Assembly: GCA_036383955.1 (NCBI GenBank) | Contig: DASVNH010000219.1 | Location: 12,120 to 76,119 of the forward strand | DNA: 64,000 nucleotides | Direction of reading: 5' to 3' | Origin: JACQFK01 sp036383955 | Lineage (GTDB): Bacteria > Planctomycetota > MHYJ01 > JACPRB01 | Shown here: one piece after another, positions 32,008-41,426 of the stretch | How positions within the stretch are numbered: the stretch's first letter is position 1 | How the letters are laid out: each line of letters opens with the position of its first letter | The notes under the pieces: generated by a model | Database searches by the model: none | Seen by the model: the letters and a program-made list of their open reading frames with translations, nothing else | Told to the model about the DNA's origin: nothing | Position numbers and translations under genes: made by a program

Positions 32008-32519
32008 TTCGGATCGGGGTCCACGATCGGGCTGGGGCAGCCCGACGTCCAGAAGCGCCACGCGGGATGTCGGGCCGCGCCCTCTTCCGTCCACCAGCGC
32101 CGCAGCTCCCGGATCTTCCGCTCCCGTTCCTCCGGAGGATCCGCCACGTCGATGTGGAGGTCGATCATGCGCATGCGGAAGTTCGCCGCTTCGGGGCTGA
32201 CGGTCCGTTCGCCGTGCGATTGCGTGACGATCGAGTGGATGAGCGTGCTGAGGGTCGCGGTATAGCTCGCGTCGTCGGCGGGATCGAGCGCGCCGACCAG
32301 CCGGGGCAGCGCCGGGCAGCCTCGCAGGAGGATCAGGGCGAAGGGGCTCGCCCGGCGCTCGAAGCGGCCGCCGGAGGACGTCCGGTAGGTCCGCTGGAGC
32401 TCCGCGATCTCCCGGCCCGCCTGGACGTCGACGTACACCACCGCCCCCATCCACGCGAGGGCGACGAGGCCGAGGAGCGCCGACGTCCAGAGGATCCAGG
32501 CGCGCGCGCCGCGTGACAC
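32004..32519 (-). CDS. Single-pass membrane protein, unknown function
   Basis: 171 residues: transmembrane helix at residues 8-30 (WILWTSALLGLVALAWMGAVVYV), then a helical, charged soluble domain (SPEAANFRMRMIDLHIDVADPPEERERKIRELRRWW). No family was recognised. Its stop codon is supplied by the flanking repeat. It lies 13 bp downstream of the CPBP protease gene. Confidence 0.55.
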   Translation of the reverse strand: MSRGARAWILWTSALLGLVALAWMGAVVYVDVQAGREIAELQRTYRTSSGGRFERRASPFALILLRGCPALPRLVGALDPADDASYTATLSTLIHSIVTQSHGERTVSPEAANFRMRMIDLHIDVADPPEERERKIRELRRWWTEEGAARHPAWRFWTSGCPSPIVDPDPN

Positions 32520-32532
32520 GTCCCGAGTATAG

Positions 32533-33138
32533 CTACGAGGGGAGGTAGTAATAGGCCATCGCCGCCAGGATGGCCGCGTCCGCGGCCCAGTGGCTCACCA
32601 GGGCGGGCCAGAGCGAGCGGGTCCGGAGCGTCACCCAGCCCCAGGCGAGACCCGCGGCCGCCGTGGGAAGCGCCGCCACCCAGCCCCAGCCTCCCACCGC
32701 GTTCGTCAGGGCGATCACGTGCACGAGATAGAACGTGAGCGCGTTGCCCAGCAGGGCGGCGGCGGGGCGGGCGTTCTCGACGTCCGTGAAGGCCCCGCGC
32801 CAGAAGATCTCCTCGAGCGAGGCGTGGAGGAGCATCGTGTAGGCGGCCGTGAGCGCGAAGGCGCGCGCGCTGGGGAAGGACAGGACGCCCCGGGCGCGGG
32901 CGGGATCCCAGAGCAGAAGCAGGAGGCCGAGGCCCGCGAGGAACGCGAGGGTGGTGCCGAGCGTCCAGGCGCCGAGGCCGTCGCGCCACGCGAAGAGCGG
33001 CCGGAGGCTCCGGCGATGGCGGAAGAGGGACGTCGCGCAGACGCCGTGGTACGCGAGCAGGCCGAGATTCCCCCACGCGCCGCCGAGGAAGACGAGAGAG
33101 AGCGCGGCGAGGGCGAGGAGGCCGAGGGGCCAGCGCAT
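32533..33138 (-). CDS. CPBP-family intramembrane glutamic protease
   Basis: 201 residues, about six transmembrane helices. Abi/CAAX motifs: LHASLEEIFWRGAFTDV (EExxxR), FYLVHVIAL (FxxxH) and a distal SHWAADA (HxxxD/N-like). Members cleave membrane or prenylated peptides; bacterial ones are linked to bacteriocin processing and immunity, but the substrate here is unknown. Followed by a membrane protein gene on the same strand. Confidence 0.88.
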   Translation of the reverse strand: MRWPLGLLALAALSLVFLGGAWGNLGLLAYHGVCATSLFRHRRSLRPLFAWRDGLGAWTLGTTLAFLAGLGLLLLLWDPARARGVLSFPSARAFALTAAYTMLLHASLEEIFWRGAFTDVENARPAAALLGNALTFYLVHVIALTNAVGGWGWVAALPTAAAGLAWGWVTLRTRSLWPALVSHWAADAAILAAMAYYYLPS

Positions 33139-33147
33139 GCCCCTAGG

Positions 33148-33660
33148 TTATCCGCAGGATTCCCTCCGCAGCTTTTTCAGGAGGCCGCGGCGGGCGCGCA
33201 GGAGGCGCGTGCCGATGCCGGCGGCGGCGACGCCGCGGCGCCGGGCGATCTCCCGGTAGCTGAGCCCGAGGTAGTTGCGCAGGATGAGCAGCTCGCGGGC
33301 GTCGGGGGACAGGCCGCTGAGGGCCTCGGCGACGCGGGCGCGGCTCTCTTCCGTCTCGGCGCGCGCGTCGGGGACGTCGGGCGTCTCGATCTCCGACGGG
33401 TCCAGCGTGCCGATGAGGCGGAGGCGGGTCCGGCCGGCGCTGCGGAGGTGGTCGAGGCAGAGGTTGCGGGCGATGGAGAAGACCCAGGTCTTGAGGGCGG
33501 CCTGGGCCCGGTAGCGGTGGAGGTTGCGGACGACCTTGAGGAGGGTCTCCTGCTCGAGGTCCTCGGCGACGTGGCGGTCGCGCACGAAGCCGTAGATGAA
33601 CTTCCCGAGGGGTTCGCGGAGCCGCTCGGCCCAGCCGGCCGTGAAGGCGCTCGTCTTCAT
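33148..33660 (-). CDS. ECF-type RNA polymerase sigma factor
   Basis: 170 residues. Region 2: LGKFIYGFVRDRHVAEDLEQETLLKVVRNLHRYRAQAALKTWVFSIARNLCLDHLRSA. Region 4: LSPDARELLILRNYLGLSYREIARRRGVAAAGIGTRLLRARRGLLKKL. No anti-sigma gene is adjacent; the CPBP protease begins 9 bp downstream, which could take part in regulated release, though that is speculative. Confidence 0.9.
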   Translation of the reverse strand: MKTSAFTAGWAERLREPLGKFIYGFVRDRHVAEDLEQETLLKVVRNLHRYRAQAALKTWVFSIARNLCLDHLRSAGRTRLRLIGTLDPSEIETPDVPDARAETEESRARVAEALSGLSPDARELLILRNYLGLSYREIARRRGVAAAGIGTRLLRARRGLLKKLRRESCG

Positions 33661-33908
33661 GAAAGGCTAGGACAGCAACCGGCGTGCCACGCGAGGAACG
33701 GGGCCTTCGACGGCCGGAGTGCGCAGAAAAGGATACGGTGGGCGGGCATCCTGTCCCACCGGGCAACTGTATTACGTTACACAAACAGTCGGCCTGACAA
33801 ACTCTGTCGACGAATCGCGCGAGCGGCGATGAAAAAGTGACCGATCGCGGGGCGGTCGGACGTCCAATTTGCATGCAAGCGCCCGGGAACAGGCGTGTTC
33901 ATAAGGGT

Positions 33909-34361
33909 ATGCGGACGGTCGTGGGGGACGCGACGCGGCCGGAGGGCGACGGCCCGAAGGTGCTGGCGCACGTCTGCAACGACCTGGGGCTCTGGGGGGC
34001 GGGCTTCGTGCTGGCGGTCTCGGCGCGCTGGCCGGGCCCGGAGCGGGACTATCTCAAGACCCACGCGGCGGGCGGCCTGGCGCTGGGGAGCGTGCGCTTC
34101 GTGGAGGTCGGGGGTTCCCTGACGGTGGCCAGCATGGTGGCCATGCACGGGGTGCGCCGGGTGGGGAAGAAGCCGCCGATCCGCTACGACGCCCTGCGCG
34201 AGGCCCTGTCCCAGGTCGCCGTCTACGCCCGCGAGCGCCAGGCGAGCGTCCACATGCCCCGCATCGCCTGCGGCCTGGCCGGCGGCCGCTGGCAGGACGT
34301 CGAGCCCATCATCACTTCGACCCTCGCCGGCCTCGCGGTGACGGTCTACGACCTGGCCTAG
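33909..34361 (+). CDS. Macro-domain (ADP-ribose-binding) protein
   Basis: 150 residues from an ATG preceded by AAGGG. Core motifs of ALC1/TARG1-type macro domains: GDATRPEGDGPKVLAHVCNDLGLWGAGFVLAVSARWPGPERDY and MPRIACGLAGGRW with the glycine-rich ligand loop. Such proteins bind or hydrolyse ADP-ribose derivatives, removing ADP-ribose from proteins, nucleic acids or metabolites. Monocistronic by layout; its stop shares CTAG with the convergent propeller gene. Confidence 0.85.
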   Translation: MRTVVGDATRPEGDGPKVLAHVCNDLGLWGAGFVLAVSARWPGPERDYLKTHAAGGLALGSVRFVEVGGSLTVASMVAMHGVRRVGKKPPIRYDALREALSQVAVYARERQASVHMPRIACGLAGGRWQDVEPIITSTLAGLAVTVYDLA

Positions 34362-35698
34362 CGCAGCGGCCCGCGCAGGAAGACGTCCTTCTTGACGTTG
34401 GTGTCGTCCGGCACGAGGTTCGTCGAGACGCTGTCCCAGACGACCCAGCGGCCGTCGCTCGAGATCATGGGGTTCTGGCAGGACAGGTCGGCGAATTTTC
34501 CCGCGGAGGAGATCGACACCGACGTCAGCTCGCTGGAATCCGGCCTCGCCGTCAGGATCTGCGGCGCGCCGCCGGCGCTCCGGAAGGCGATCGTGCCGTC
34601 GTCGGACATGGAGAACGGCGCCCCGCTGGGAAAGACGCCGGGGGTGACCCACGCGAACTGGGTCACGTTCTGCGCCGAGGGCGCGGGCCCGCGGTCGATC
34701 CGCGTCAGGTAGACGTTCGTGGGGACCGAGCCCGGCACCAGGTCGCTCCCCTTCGCGAGCAGGCCCACGTAGCGGCCGTCCCCCGAGATCGCGGGGACGG
34801 CGAACTGGCCGGCGGCGGGCGTCGACGTCCCCGGCAGCACCGTGACCATCTGGGGCACCGTGAACCCGTGCGGCGCGGTGGCGACGAAGACGTGCCGCTG
34901 CCCGTTGCCCAGGTTGGACGCGCTGGAGATGAAAACGACGCTGGAGCCGTCGCGCGAGATCCGCGCGTCGCTGCAGGCCGCGTTGGCGATCAGGCCGAAG
35001 GATTCGCGCGAGACGAGCCGCGGAATGGGCTCGATGAGGCTCATGTCGCAGACGTAGACCTGCGGGATGAAGCCCGGGTTGCTGTAGCCGAGGTTCGACG
35101 CGCCGGTGACGAAGGCCACCCAGCGGCCGTCATCGGAGATCGAGATGTCGGAGCAGTCCCGGTTGGGCCAGCCGTAGATGTGCATCGGGACGGCGTCGCA
35201 CCAGGTGTCGAAGGCGAAGAAGGATCTCCCGTACACCCAGGCGTTGATCGTGGGCCCCGGGCCGAGCGGCATGGGGGTCGTGATGTCGAATTTTCCCTTG
35301 GAGAGGAAGGCCACGGAGCCGTCGCGCGCCACGGCCGCGGACGTGGCGTCGGCCAGGAGGAAGTCGTACGGCACCCCGTCCGTGCCGAAGATGAGGGTGG
35401 GCGAGTGCCGCGTGAGGTTCTTCAGCTCGCCCGTCAGGCGGTCCTTGCGGAAGAGGTCGACGTAGCCGTTGCCGTCCGGCACCACCAGGTCGTCGGCCGC
35501 CGACTCGAAGACGACGTAGCGGCCGTCGGCCGACACCGCGGGCCGCGTCGCGTCCAGGACGGACTCGCCGCCGGCCGCGGGGACCGAGATCCGGACCGTT
35601 TCCTGGGAGCGCGTGGCGCCGTCGCCCACGTTGGAGTCGCAGGTGGAGGCCGTCGAGACGGCCGCCAGGACCAGGAGGGCGGGGAGCCTAGAACTCAT
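34358..35698 (-). CDS. Exported PD40/TolB-like beta-propeller protein
   Basis: 446 residues with a signal peptide (MSSRLPALLVLAAVSTAST) and repeated propeller blades: RPAVSADGRYVVFESAADDLV, ISISDDGRWVAFVTGASNL, ARISRDGSSVVFISSASNLG, PAISGDGRYVGLLAKGSDLV, FSMSDDGTIAFRSAGG, PMISSDGRWVVWDSVSTNLV. Each follows the PD40 pattern (S.DGR.V.F.S). It overlaps the upstream porin gene by 11 bp, so the two are probably co-expressed at the cell envelope. Function unknown. Confidence 0.85.
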   Translation of the reverse strand: MSSRLPALLVLAAVSTASTCDSNVGDGATRSQETVRISVPAAGGESVLDATRPAVSADGRYVVFESAADDLVVPDGNGYVDLFRKDRLTGELKNLTRHSPTLIFGTDGVPYDFLLADATSAAVARDGSVAFLSKGKFDITTPMPLGPGPTINAWVYGRSFFAFDTWCDAVPMHIYGWPNRDCSDISISDDGRWVAFVTGASNLGYSNPGFIPQVYVCDMSLIEPIPRLVSRESFGLIANAACSDARISRDGSSVVFISSASNLGNGQRHVFVATAPHGFTVPQMVTVLPGTSTPAAGQFAVPAISGDGRYVGLLAKGSDLVPGSVPTNVYLTRIDRGPAPSAQNVTQFAWVTPGVFPSGAPFSMSDDGTIAFRSAGGAPQILTARPDSSELTSVSISSAGKFADLSCQNPMISSDGRWVVWDSVSTNLVPDDTNVKKDVFLRGPLR

Positions 35699-36848
35699 AG
35701 GTGAAGCCCATCGCGAGGTTGTAGGCGTCGCCGCCGACGTCCCCCGCCACGTCGATCGAGCGGACCTTGGACTCGGCGGAGAGCCAGGTGAGGCCGAGGC
35801 CGAACGTGAAGATCGTGAAGACTTCGTCGTCGGTGTCGAGGACGAGCTGGTAGTCGCTGGTCGCGGGGAGGGCGTCGGCGTCGCTCCAGGGGGCGTCGAA
35901 GCGCCGCACGCCGGCGCGGGGGTAGATCGTGAGGACGGCGTCGAGGGGCACGCGGACTTCGAGGCCGAAGGAGACGTTGACGACGTCCTCGAACTCGTTT
36001 TTGCCGGCGAAGAGGGGGGCGTCGGCGGTCTCGCTCCATTCGATCCATTGGACGTCGACGGTCGCCCGCAGCGGCAGTCCTTCGAGAATGTAGGCGCTGA
36101 GGCCGACGTTGACCTGCTGGGGCATGTTGAAGGCGGGGAAGAGGTCGGGCTCGACGTTGAAGTCCCATTTGAGGCCGGACTGCCAGGCGGCGCCGAAGGT
36201 GAGCTTGAGGCGGTCGGGGATGTCGTAGACGCCGACGAGCAGGCCGAGGCCGCCGCCGAAGCCGGTGGCGTTGTCGGAGCGGTTGCCGCCGGGGGAGTTG
36301 AACTCCCAGGTTTCGAAGCCGGCGTCGAGGGCGACGGCGACGGAGACGTGGGTGAGGAAGCCTCCTTCGTCGGGGCCGGCGAAGAGGAAGTCCTTGGCGA
36401 AGGCGACGCGGAGGCGGCTGAAGGACTGCTCCATGTTGCTGTCGGGATCGAAGACGGTCTGGAAGGGGTCGCTGACCTTGTCGAAGCTGTAGTTGAGGTG
36501 ATAGGGGCGGGCGTAGCAGACGCCGACGGCCATGGGGCTCTTGGCGGTGCCGACCTGGAAGACGGCTCCCAAATAGGACGGAAGCAGGACGGGATCGACG
36601 AAGCTGGTTTCGGCTTCGGCGGACGTGGAGGTGGTTCCGCCGCCGCCCGGGCCGGCCTCGTGCAGCGGATAGGTGGTGTAGGTCTGATAGACGACGCTGA
36701 CGGAGTTGGGCTGGCTGGAGATGCCGCCGGGATTGAGCCAGACGGAGACGGGATCGTCTTCGAAGGCGGTGTAGCTGCCGCCCATGGCCTTGGTGCGGGC
36801 GCCGAGCTGCTGGTCCTGGGCGACGGCGAGGAGCAGGGCGAGAATCAT
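35688..36848 (-). CDS. FadL/OmpP1-like outer-membrane protein
   Basis: 386 residues from the ATG at 36848, where the signal peptide (MILALLLAVAQ) begins. ARTKAMGGSYTAFEDDPVSVWLNPGGISSQPNSVSV is the characteristic N-terminal hatch motif of the FadL/PorV family (MGGA.TA...D..A...NPA). Alternating beta strands end in FTYEF with a terminal Phe. It likely forms a beta barrel for hydrophobic solutes. An outer-membrane porin supports a diderm host. Confidence 0.85.
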   Translation of the reverse strand: MILALLLAVAQDQQLGARTKAMGGSYTAFEDDPVSVWLNPGGISSQPNSVSVVYQTYTTYPLHEAGPGGGGTTSTSAEAETSFVDPVLLPSYLGAVFQVGTAKSPMAVGVCYARPYHLNYSFDKVSDPFQTVFDPDSNMEQSFSRLRVAFAKDFLFAGPDEGGFLTHVSVAVALDAGFETWEFNSPGGNRSDNATGFGGGLGLLVGVYDIPDRLKLTFGAAWQSGLKWDFNVEPDLFPAFNMPQQVNVGLSAYILEGLPLRATVDVQWIEWSETADAPLFAGKNEFEDVVNVSFGLEVRVPLDAVLTIYPRAGVRRFDAPWSDADALPATSDYQLVLDTDDEVFTIFTFGLGLTWLSAESKVRSIDVAGDVGGDAYNLAMGFTYEF

Positions 36849-36935
36849 CAGGCCGCGTATCCTACGTTCCGCCGTCGGTGTTCGCCACTTTTGTGACAAG
36901 CCGAAAGCCTTGGAGTTAGGGTCGGCCCGATGCGT

Positions 36936-36965
36936 ATACTACATTCCCTAATAGGAATGATGTAT
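36936..36965. promoter_or_regulatory. Palindromic operator overlapping the promoter of the XRE gene
   Basis: ATACTACATTCC and GGAATGATGTAT (36936-36947 and 36954-36965) form a near-perfect 30-bp palindrome 17 bp before the XRE-type gene. A -10-like TATACT (36935-36940) overlaps its left edge. Binding by the downstream HTH protein would block this promoter, giving autorepression as in antitoxin-type regulators. Confidence 0.6.
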
Positions 36966-36982
36966 TAGCAGGGAGTACGTGG

Positions 36983-37594
36983 ATGAAGATAGCGACGCGG
37001 GTCCGTGAGTTTGCCTCGACGGTTGAGGCGGGACTTCCTGGTGTTCGAGTGAACCACGATGAACCCCTGCGTTCCGGAGGGATCTGGTTTTTAGACGTGC
37101 ACTACCTTGGCCGGCGCGTAGTCGTGCAATGGCATTCAAGGAAAGGATTCGCATTGACCAGGGCGCTGGAGGATATCTTCGGAGAGGGACCCCACGAGGT
37201 TTATCAAGACCTAGCCGCCGCAGCTCGTCGCACGATCCAATTGCTTCGGGACAACGCGTTCACCTATTGTCCGACTGAAGCGCCTATTGGCCTCATCAGG
37301 CTTTTGCGAGGGATGTCGCAGGAGCAGCTTGCGAAGCGCCTTCATGTCGGCCAGCCGGCGGTATCCAAGCTGGAGAGGAAGAACAACGTCCAGATCGGCA
37401 CCCTTCATCGAGTGATACGAGCGCTCGGAGCCCGCCTGATTATTCGCGTGGAGTGGGCCGGTCGCAGCCTCGAGTTGAGTCAGTTCGACCCGCCCAGTCA
37501 TCATGCAAAGGGGACACTGCCCAAGCTTCCGGCTGGGACCCCGGCCAGCGCCCGCAACCGCGGAGCTGGCCGGGCTAGCGCCAGGCGCAAGTGA
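36983..37594 (+). CDS. XRE-family regulator with N-terminal accessory domain
   Basis: 203 residues. Residues 1-85 form an alpha/beta domain (GGIWFLDVHYLGRRVVVQWHSRKGFALTRALEDIFGEGPHEVYQDLAAAARRTIQLL) resembling HicB-like or sensor modules. Residues 100-160 are a Cro/CI helix-turn-helix (LIRLLRGMSQEQLAKRLHVGQPAVSKLERKNNVQIGTLHRVIRALGARLII). The C-terminus is basic and disordered. It marks the start of an AT-richer island and lies 71 bp before the HEPN gene, so it is probably that gene's regulator. Confidence 0.8.
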   Translation: MKIATRVREFASTVEAGLPGVRVNHDEPLRSGGIWFLDVHYLGRRVVVQWHSRKGFALTRALEDIFGEGPHEVYQDLAAAARRTIQLLRDNAFTYCPTEAPIGLIRLLRGMSQEQLAKRLHVGQPAVSKLERKNNVQIGTLHRVIRALGARLIIRVEWAGRSLELSQFDPPSHHAKGTLPKLPAGTPASARNRGAGRASARRK

Positions 37595-37665
37595 GAGGCA
37601 TCCCCTTAGTGGGTCTTCGCTCCCTCAACGGAAGTTCTCGAATCACGTTGGGGTAGAATCAGGGC

Positions 37666-38628
37666 ATGCCACCCTTTCTCCAGGTAAATGACCAGTACTG
37701 CGTGCTCGGCCTCGAGACTGTGGCCACGCAAGGGGTACAGTTGCCATTGGTGTTCTCGGACACATTCCAACTAGTCGACGCATGCCCGGTTGAGCCCAAC
37801 GAGCAGTGGAAAGAGGATAAGGGAAGGCTGTTTTGGCAGGCAGTTGACGATACGCGGTGTTTCTTAGTATTCAGGCAGCCAGGAAACGACCCTGGATTGT
37901 TGCCAAATGACGCAATTAAGAAGCCTGCGATCGCATTCTTACGTGGCCTGCTCCTAACGGGTATTCCTTGGTCCGACGGCCAATACTTATTCACCGGCGG
38001 TGTGCATGCAGATCGTACCGACATCCGCCAGATTCAAGAACTTAGAGAATTCCACCTAGATCTAGGCCTGCCGCGTGCCGATCACTTTGACGAGGCTCGG
38101 CTACGAACCGCGTATGACTTAGGGAAGAAGATCCTCGCGTTAAACGCGGGAGGTTGGAACCGGATTGCGCGTGGCTTCCACTACTTGTGGACCGCTCTAA
38201 TCGTCGATTGGATGGAAGATCGTTTCCACATGTTCATCAGGGCACTTGATGCTGTGGTGAAGACTTCACAAGGACAGGGGCGGGTAACTTTCAGGGACCG
38301 GTGTAACTCAACGTTCTTAGCGCCTCATCCTGACAACCCCACGGCGTTAGAGGATATGTACTACATCCGCAACACCATTGAGCATATCCACGATCTGGAT
38401 CCGGAGCCGCGCCGGCTTGCTGATTCGGTTGCAAGAAGGGAAACGCGGGAACGAAGGCTTCGCCAGCTTGAGGTATTAGCACTTGGAGTCTATAGGAGGA
38501 TCATCGGCGACTCGACTCTTCTGGCTGACTTGGACACCGATGCAAAAATCGATGCTTTCTGGGCGCTGCCTGACGATCTCCGGGCTGCTCGGTGGAATGC
38601 GCGCATACCTTTAGACGCCATCGTTTAG
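37666..38628 (+). CDS. HEPN-domain protein (putative ribonuclease), island gene
   Basis: 320 residues. The C-terminal half is helical, like ApeA-type HEPN domains: GFHYLWTALIVDWMEDRFHMFIRALDAVVK and, near residue 245, MYYIRNTIEHIHDLDP, which contains the Rx4H motif (R-NTIE-H) of HEPN RNases. The N-terminal half is mixed alpha/beta and may sense a trigger. HEPN nucleases are typical toxins of abortive-infection and toxin-antitoxin systems. Codon usage is less GC-biased than in flanking genes. The neighbouring XRE and TIR genes suggest a defence locus. Confidence 0.65.
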   Translation: MPPFLQVNDQYCVLGLETVATQGVQLPLVFSDTFQLVDACPVEPNEQWKEDKGRLFWQAVDDTRCFLVFRQPGNDPGLLPNDAIKKPAIAFLRGLLLTGIPWSDGQYLFTGGVHADRTDIRQIQELREFHLDLGLPRADHFDEARLRTAYDLGKKILALNAGGWNRIARGFHYLWTALIVDWMEDRFHMFIRALDAVVKTSQGQGRVTFRDRCNSTFLAPHPDNPTALEDMYYIRNTIEHIHDLDPEPRRLADSVARRETRERRLRQLEVLALGVYRRIIGDSTLLADLDTDAKIDAFWALPDDLRAARWNARIPLDAIV

Positions 38629-38815
38629 CATCGGACCCAGCAAACTCACCAAGGCCCATTGGACTGGCGGTGCCGGAAGCGCGGAAGGTTGTTGCGCGAG
38701 AGCTCTGCAGGGATGAGGGGGATTCCACGGAGGGAAACCAATTGCGAAGCTACAGGGTGAGGATATTCAGCATAGGCCTTCTGCTAGATTCATGCGGAGA
38801 TGTTGGGATACCCTG

Positions 38816-39673
38816 ATGACGACGCCACGGGAGATCTGGGAGAAAGACTCGTCGAGACATCTTAGAGCTCATCGGGTAGATGTTCTAAAGGATAGCCAAA
38901 CGGGCGAGAGCGTCGAAGCAATCGCCTCCCTCGTCTTCGATTTCGATGCTGGTGTTCAGTACATCTCCATTTTCTTCGAAAGCACTCCGATGGCGGCTTC
39001 CTTAGTCAGAAAGTACCTGGAAGATCCAGACCATGTCCTAAATGTAGGCAAGGGAGTAGAGATTGATAGTGGCTACCAAGGTACGGATGAAAAGGTCCGT
39101 TCAAGCGACCTGATATTTTCAAAGCGGTTTGTGATCTACACCGGGTATGAATTCGACTCGCGAGAGAAGAAATCCTTATCGGAGCTAGCGGCTAGCCGCG
39201 GCTTAAGTCTTGTCCTGAGAGATGGTCGCTATATAGCAGCCAGAGCTGCCATCGAAATCCCCATGGCCTTCATAATGCACGACTCGCGTGACAAGGAGCC
39301 TTTTGTCCGAGAGTTGGCCAATGCGCTGCAACGAATGCTTTGCACCGTATGGTATGACGAATTCTCTCTTCTGCCAGGTCAAAGCCTACGTGCGGGGATC
39401 GAGAACGGGCTCAAGACTTGCAGGAGGTGCGTACTTATAATGTCACCTAACTTCATGGCTAATGAAGGATGGACCAAGGCCGAGTTTGATTCGATTTACA
39501 CCAGGGAAATCCTCGAGAAGAAGAACATATTCATTCCAGTCTGGCACAATGTCACGAAAGAACAGGTCTACCAATACTCTCCCCGACTCCTTGACCGCGT
39601 TGCCGTTCCTTCAGGCTTGGGAGTTGAAGCAGTCGCGCGTAGGGTCATGGTGGGAATCCACCACGAGGACTAA
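38816..39673 (+). CDS. TIR-domain protein (putative NADase), island gene
   Basis: 285 residues from ATG 38816 (38792 would add 8 residues). Residues 1-160 are an unrecognised sensor-like region. Residues 165-285 are a TIR domain: MAFIMHDSRDKEPFVRELANALQRMLCTVWYDEFSLLPGQSLRAGIENGLKTCRRCVLIMSPNFMANEGWTKAEFDSIY, with the candidate catalytic Glu in WTKAE. Prokaryotic TIR proteins often deplete NAD+ during phage defence. It follows the HEPN gene by 187 bp on the same strand, in the AT-richer island. Confidence 0.82.
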   Translation: MTTPREIWEKDSSRHLRAHRVDVLKDSQTGESVEAIASLVFDFDAGVQYISIFFESTPMAASLVRKYLEDPDHVLNVGKGVEIDSGYQGTDEKVRSSDLIFSKRFVIYTGYEFDSREKKSLSELAASRGLSLVLRDGRYIAARAAIEIPMAFIMHDSRDKEPFVRELANALQRMLCTVWYDEFSLLPGQSLRAGIENGLKTCRRCVLIMSPNFMANEGWTKAEFDSIYTREILEKKNIFIPVWHNVTKEQVYQYSPRLLDRVAVPSGLGVEAVARRVMVGIHHED

Positions 39674-39864
39674 TCGCTGCCTTAGCTTGAGTCCTAATGC
39701 TCTGGGGTGTGGAACTGCTATCCAGCCATGTCGCCCACGCCTCCCGCTCGGGACCCGGCCCGTACCGCTGGCGAGGTGATGCCCCCCAAACTCCTATTTC
39801 TGGACTAAGTCGTTGCCCACCTGCAGCTTGCACACGGCATACGCGTACGCATAGGCTCGGGCCC

Positions 39865-40908
39865 TTAGACAGTGGCATCGTGTCCGTCGGTCCACCGCAT
39901 GACGTCTCCATTCGGCAAGCATTGAGGAATGTCGCTGAAGAGTTGATAATCGATTGGATAGTAGGCAAACGGGTTGTGGAGAACGATAGCGTTGTGCTCA
40001 ATCCAGATCCGATTGACGGCGCTGTCGTGGAGTTCTTTGGCTTCGGGCCACCAGGACGGAATTAGCCGAGCGTCTGCGAAGTGCCAGGAGGGGTATGCCT
40101 CGATACCACATTCCTCAATGCAGAGCAGTGCACTGATTCTGCGGTAGCCAGGCGAACCGTCTGACTTTTGCCTCTTGAAGAGCTTTCCGTCGGGGAAGAA
40201 CTCAACCCTCGCCTCGCTGATTGCAGTGCCTGTCTCGCGGCTGATGGGAATGGTGATCTTGCTCTGGCCATACAGTGCTCGGGCCAAAGCCGAGCGGTGG
40301 TGGCACAACTGGAGCCGTAGGTTAGGGGTAATTACGAGAAGGTTCGGCCCCTTCTCATCAAACTGCTTGTTGGCCTTTGAAACGGCAGCCTCAATCTTGT
40401 CCGACCCATCACCCCAGCTGATGCCGTTAAGGGACTCTTCCTGGTGGGGAGCCTTAACTTCGACTCCAATGCTCTGGTCCCTATCAAATACGACCATTTC
40501 GAGGTGTTTTTCGCCTCGACCTGGTGCAAGGGGGTTGATTGGCAGCTTACGTTTGCCAGCCAAGTACCAGCATGTGAGGCACTCTGCAAGTGCGGAGCGA
40601 AAGTTATCCTCGTCCCTATCGCAAAGACGTGCCCGGAGTTCCTTTCCCTTGATTCCATCCATGAGTCCGCATGCAAATGCTGCCGTGAGGTACGTTTCCC
40701 AGGCAGCTCGTCTGGCACGCCAGTACCGGACTTTAGAGGCTACAGCGCGCGTGCTGGGATAGATTCCTTCGGCCTCAAGGATAGAGCAGCGCTCAATTAG
40801 CTCTTTGGTGGGTGATCGCTTCCAGTGCGCAATGATTTGCGTCGTGAACACATCTCGAAGCGGGTTCGCCGGCCACGATTGGAATTCAACCGGGCGTACT
40901 ACGACCAT
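39865..40908 (-). CDS. Putative PD-(D/E)xK nuclease-like protein, island gene
   Basis: 347 residues; an AGG-type ribosome-binding site precedes the ATG. The centre has a possible nuclease core: Glu in a helix (SALAECLTCWYLAG), then LEMVVFDRDQSIGVEVKAPHQEE with D and E-V-K, the D...ExK arrangement of restriction-endonuclease folds, followed by KANKQFDEKGPNLLVITPN. Convergent with the TIR gene and of similarly lowered GC content. Could also be a Type II-like restriction or repair enzyme without partner methylase; none is seen nearby. Confidence 0.5.
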   Translation of the reverse strand: MVVVRPVEFQSWPANPLRDVFTTQIIAHWKRSPTKELIERCSILEAEGIYPSTRAVASKVRYWRARRAAWETYLTAAFACGLMDGIKGKELRARLCDRDEDNFRSALAECLTCWYLAGKRKLPINPLAPGRGEKHLEMVVFDRDQSIGVEVKAPHQEESLNGISWGDGSDKIEAAVSKANKQFDEKGPNLLVITPNLRLQLCHHRSALARALYGQSKITIPISRETGTAISEARVEFFPDGKLFKRQKSDGSPGYRRISALLCIEECGIEAYPSWHFADARLIPSWWPEAKELHDSAVNRIWIEHNAIVLHNPFAYYPIDYQLFSDIPQCLPNGDVMRWTDGHDATV

Positions 40909-41013
40909 ATGAACCTAAGATTACACCACGCGGGAGGCTATCACAGGGTTTCAAGCGAAAGCCTGTGGGAGGTACTGGGAAATACAAAGCTGGGAAGGAG
41001 GTGTGGGGAAGGC

Positions 41014-41169
41014 TCAGGGGAGGACCCTAGCAACCGACGCGCAAGCGATCTTTAGAGCCAACTGATCTTGTGTAAGAAAAGCAGCTCCTAGGAAAGCGAG
41101 CCATCCTATCGCCAGGGACAACCAGGACCTGAACGAGCGTCCGCAGTTGCTATTGTCCATAGACACCAT
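41014..41169 (-). CDS. Possible 51-residue membrane peptide
   Basis: A short ORF in the island with one hydrophobic helix (WLSLAIGWLAFLGAAFL) and a GAAAGG just before the ATG, unusually close. Small membrane peptides occur as toxins in accessory regions, but there is no direct support beyond composition. Confidence 0.25.
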   Translation of the reverse strand: MVSMDNSNCGRSFRSWLSLAIGWLAFLGAAFLTQDQLALKIACASVARVLP

Positions 41170-41426
41170 ACCTTTCTTTGGCTTACGAAGCCGCCGACGG
41201 TCGGGTGCTAGGGGTGCTCCTCCGGTCGCAGGCAATCCTGCCCTGAGCCTTCCAGGTTCCAAAGAACGTGCTGCCATGTGCTTTGACTACCTGAGGGCGA
41301 CACCGTGACGAACTTTTGGGAAAGCCTTAGTCCTAGAATCCCAGTTTTGACACCTATCCCAACCCTATTTCAACTCTTAACACGCCAGAAGTCGAGATGC
41401 GTTGAGTGGGGGCAAGAACCTACAGC

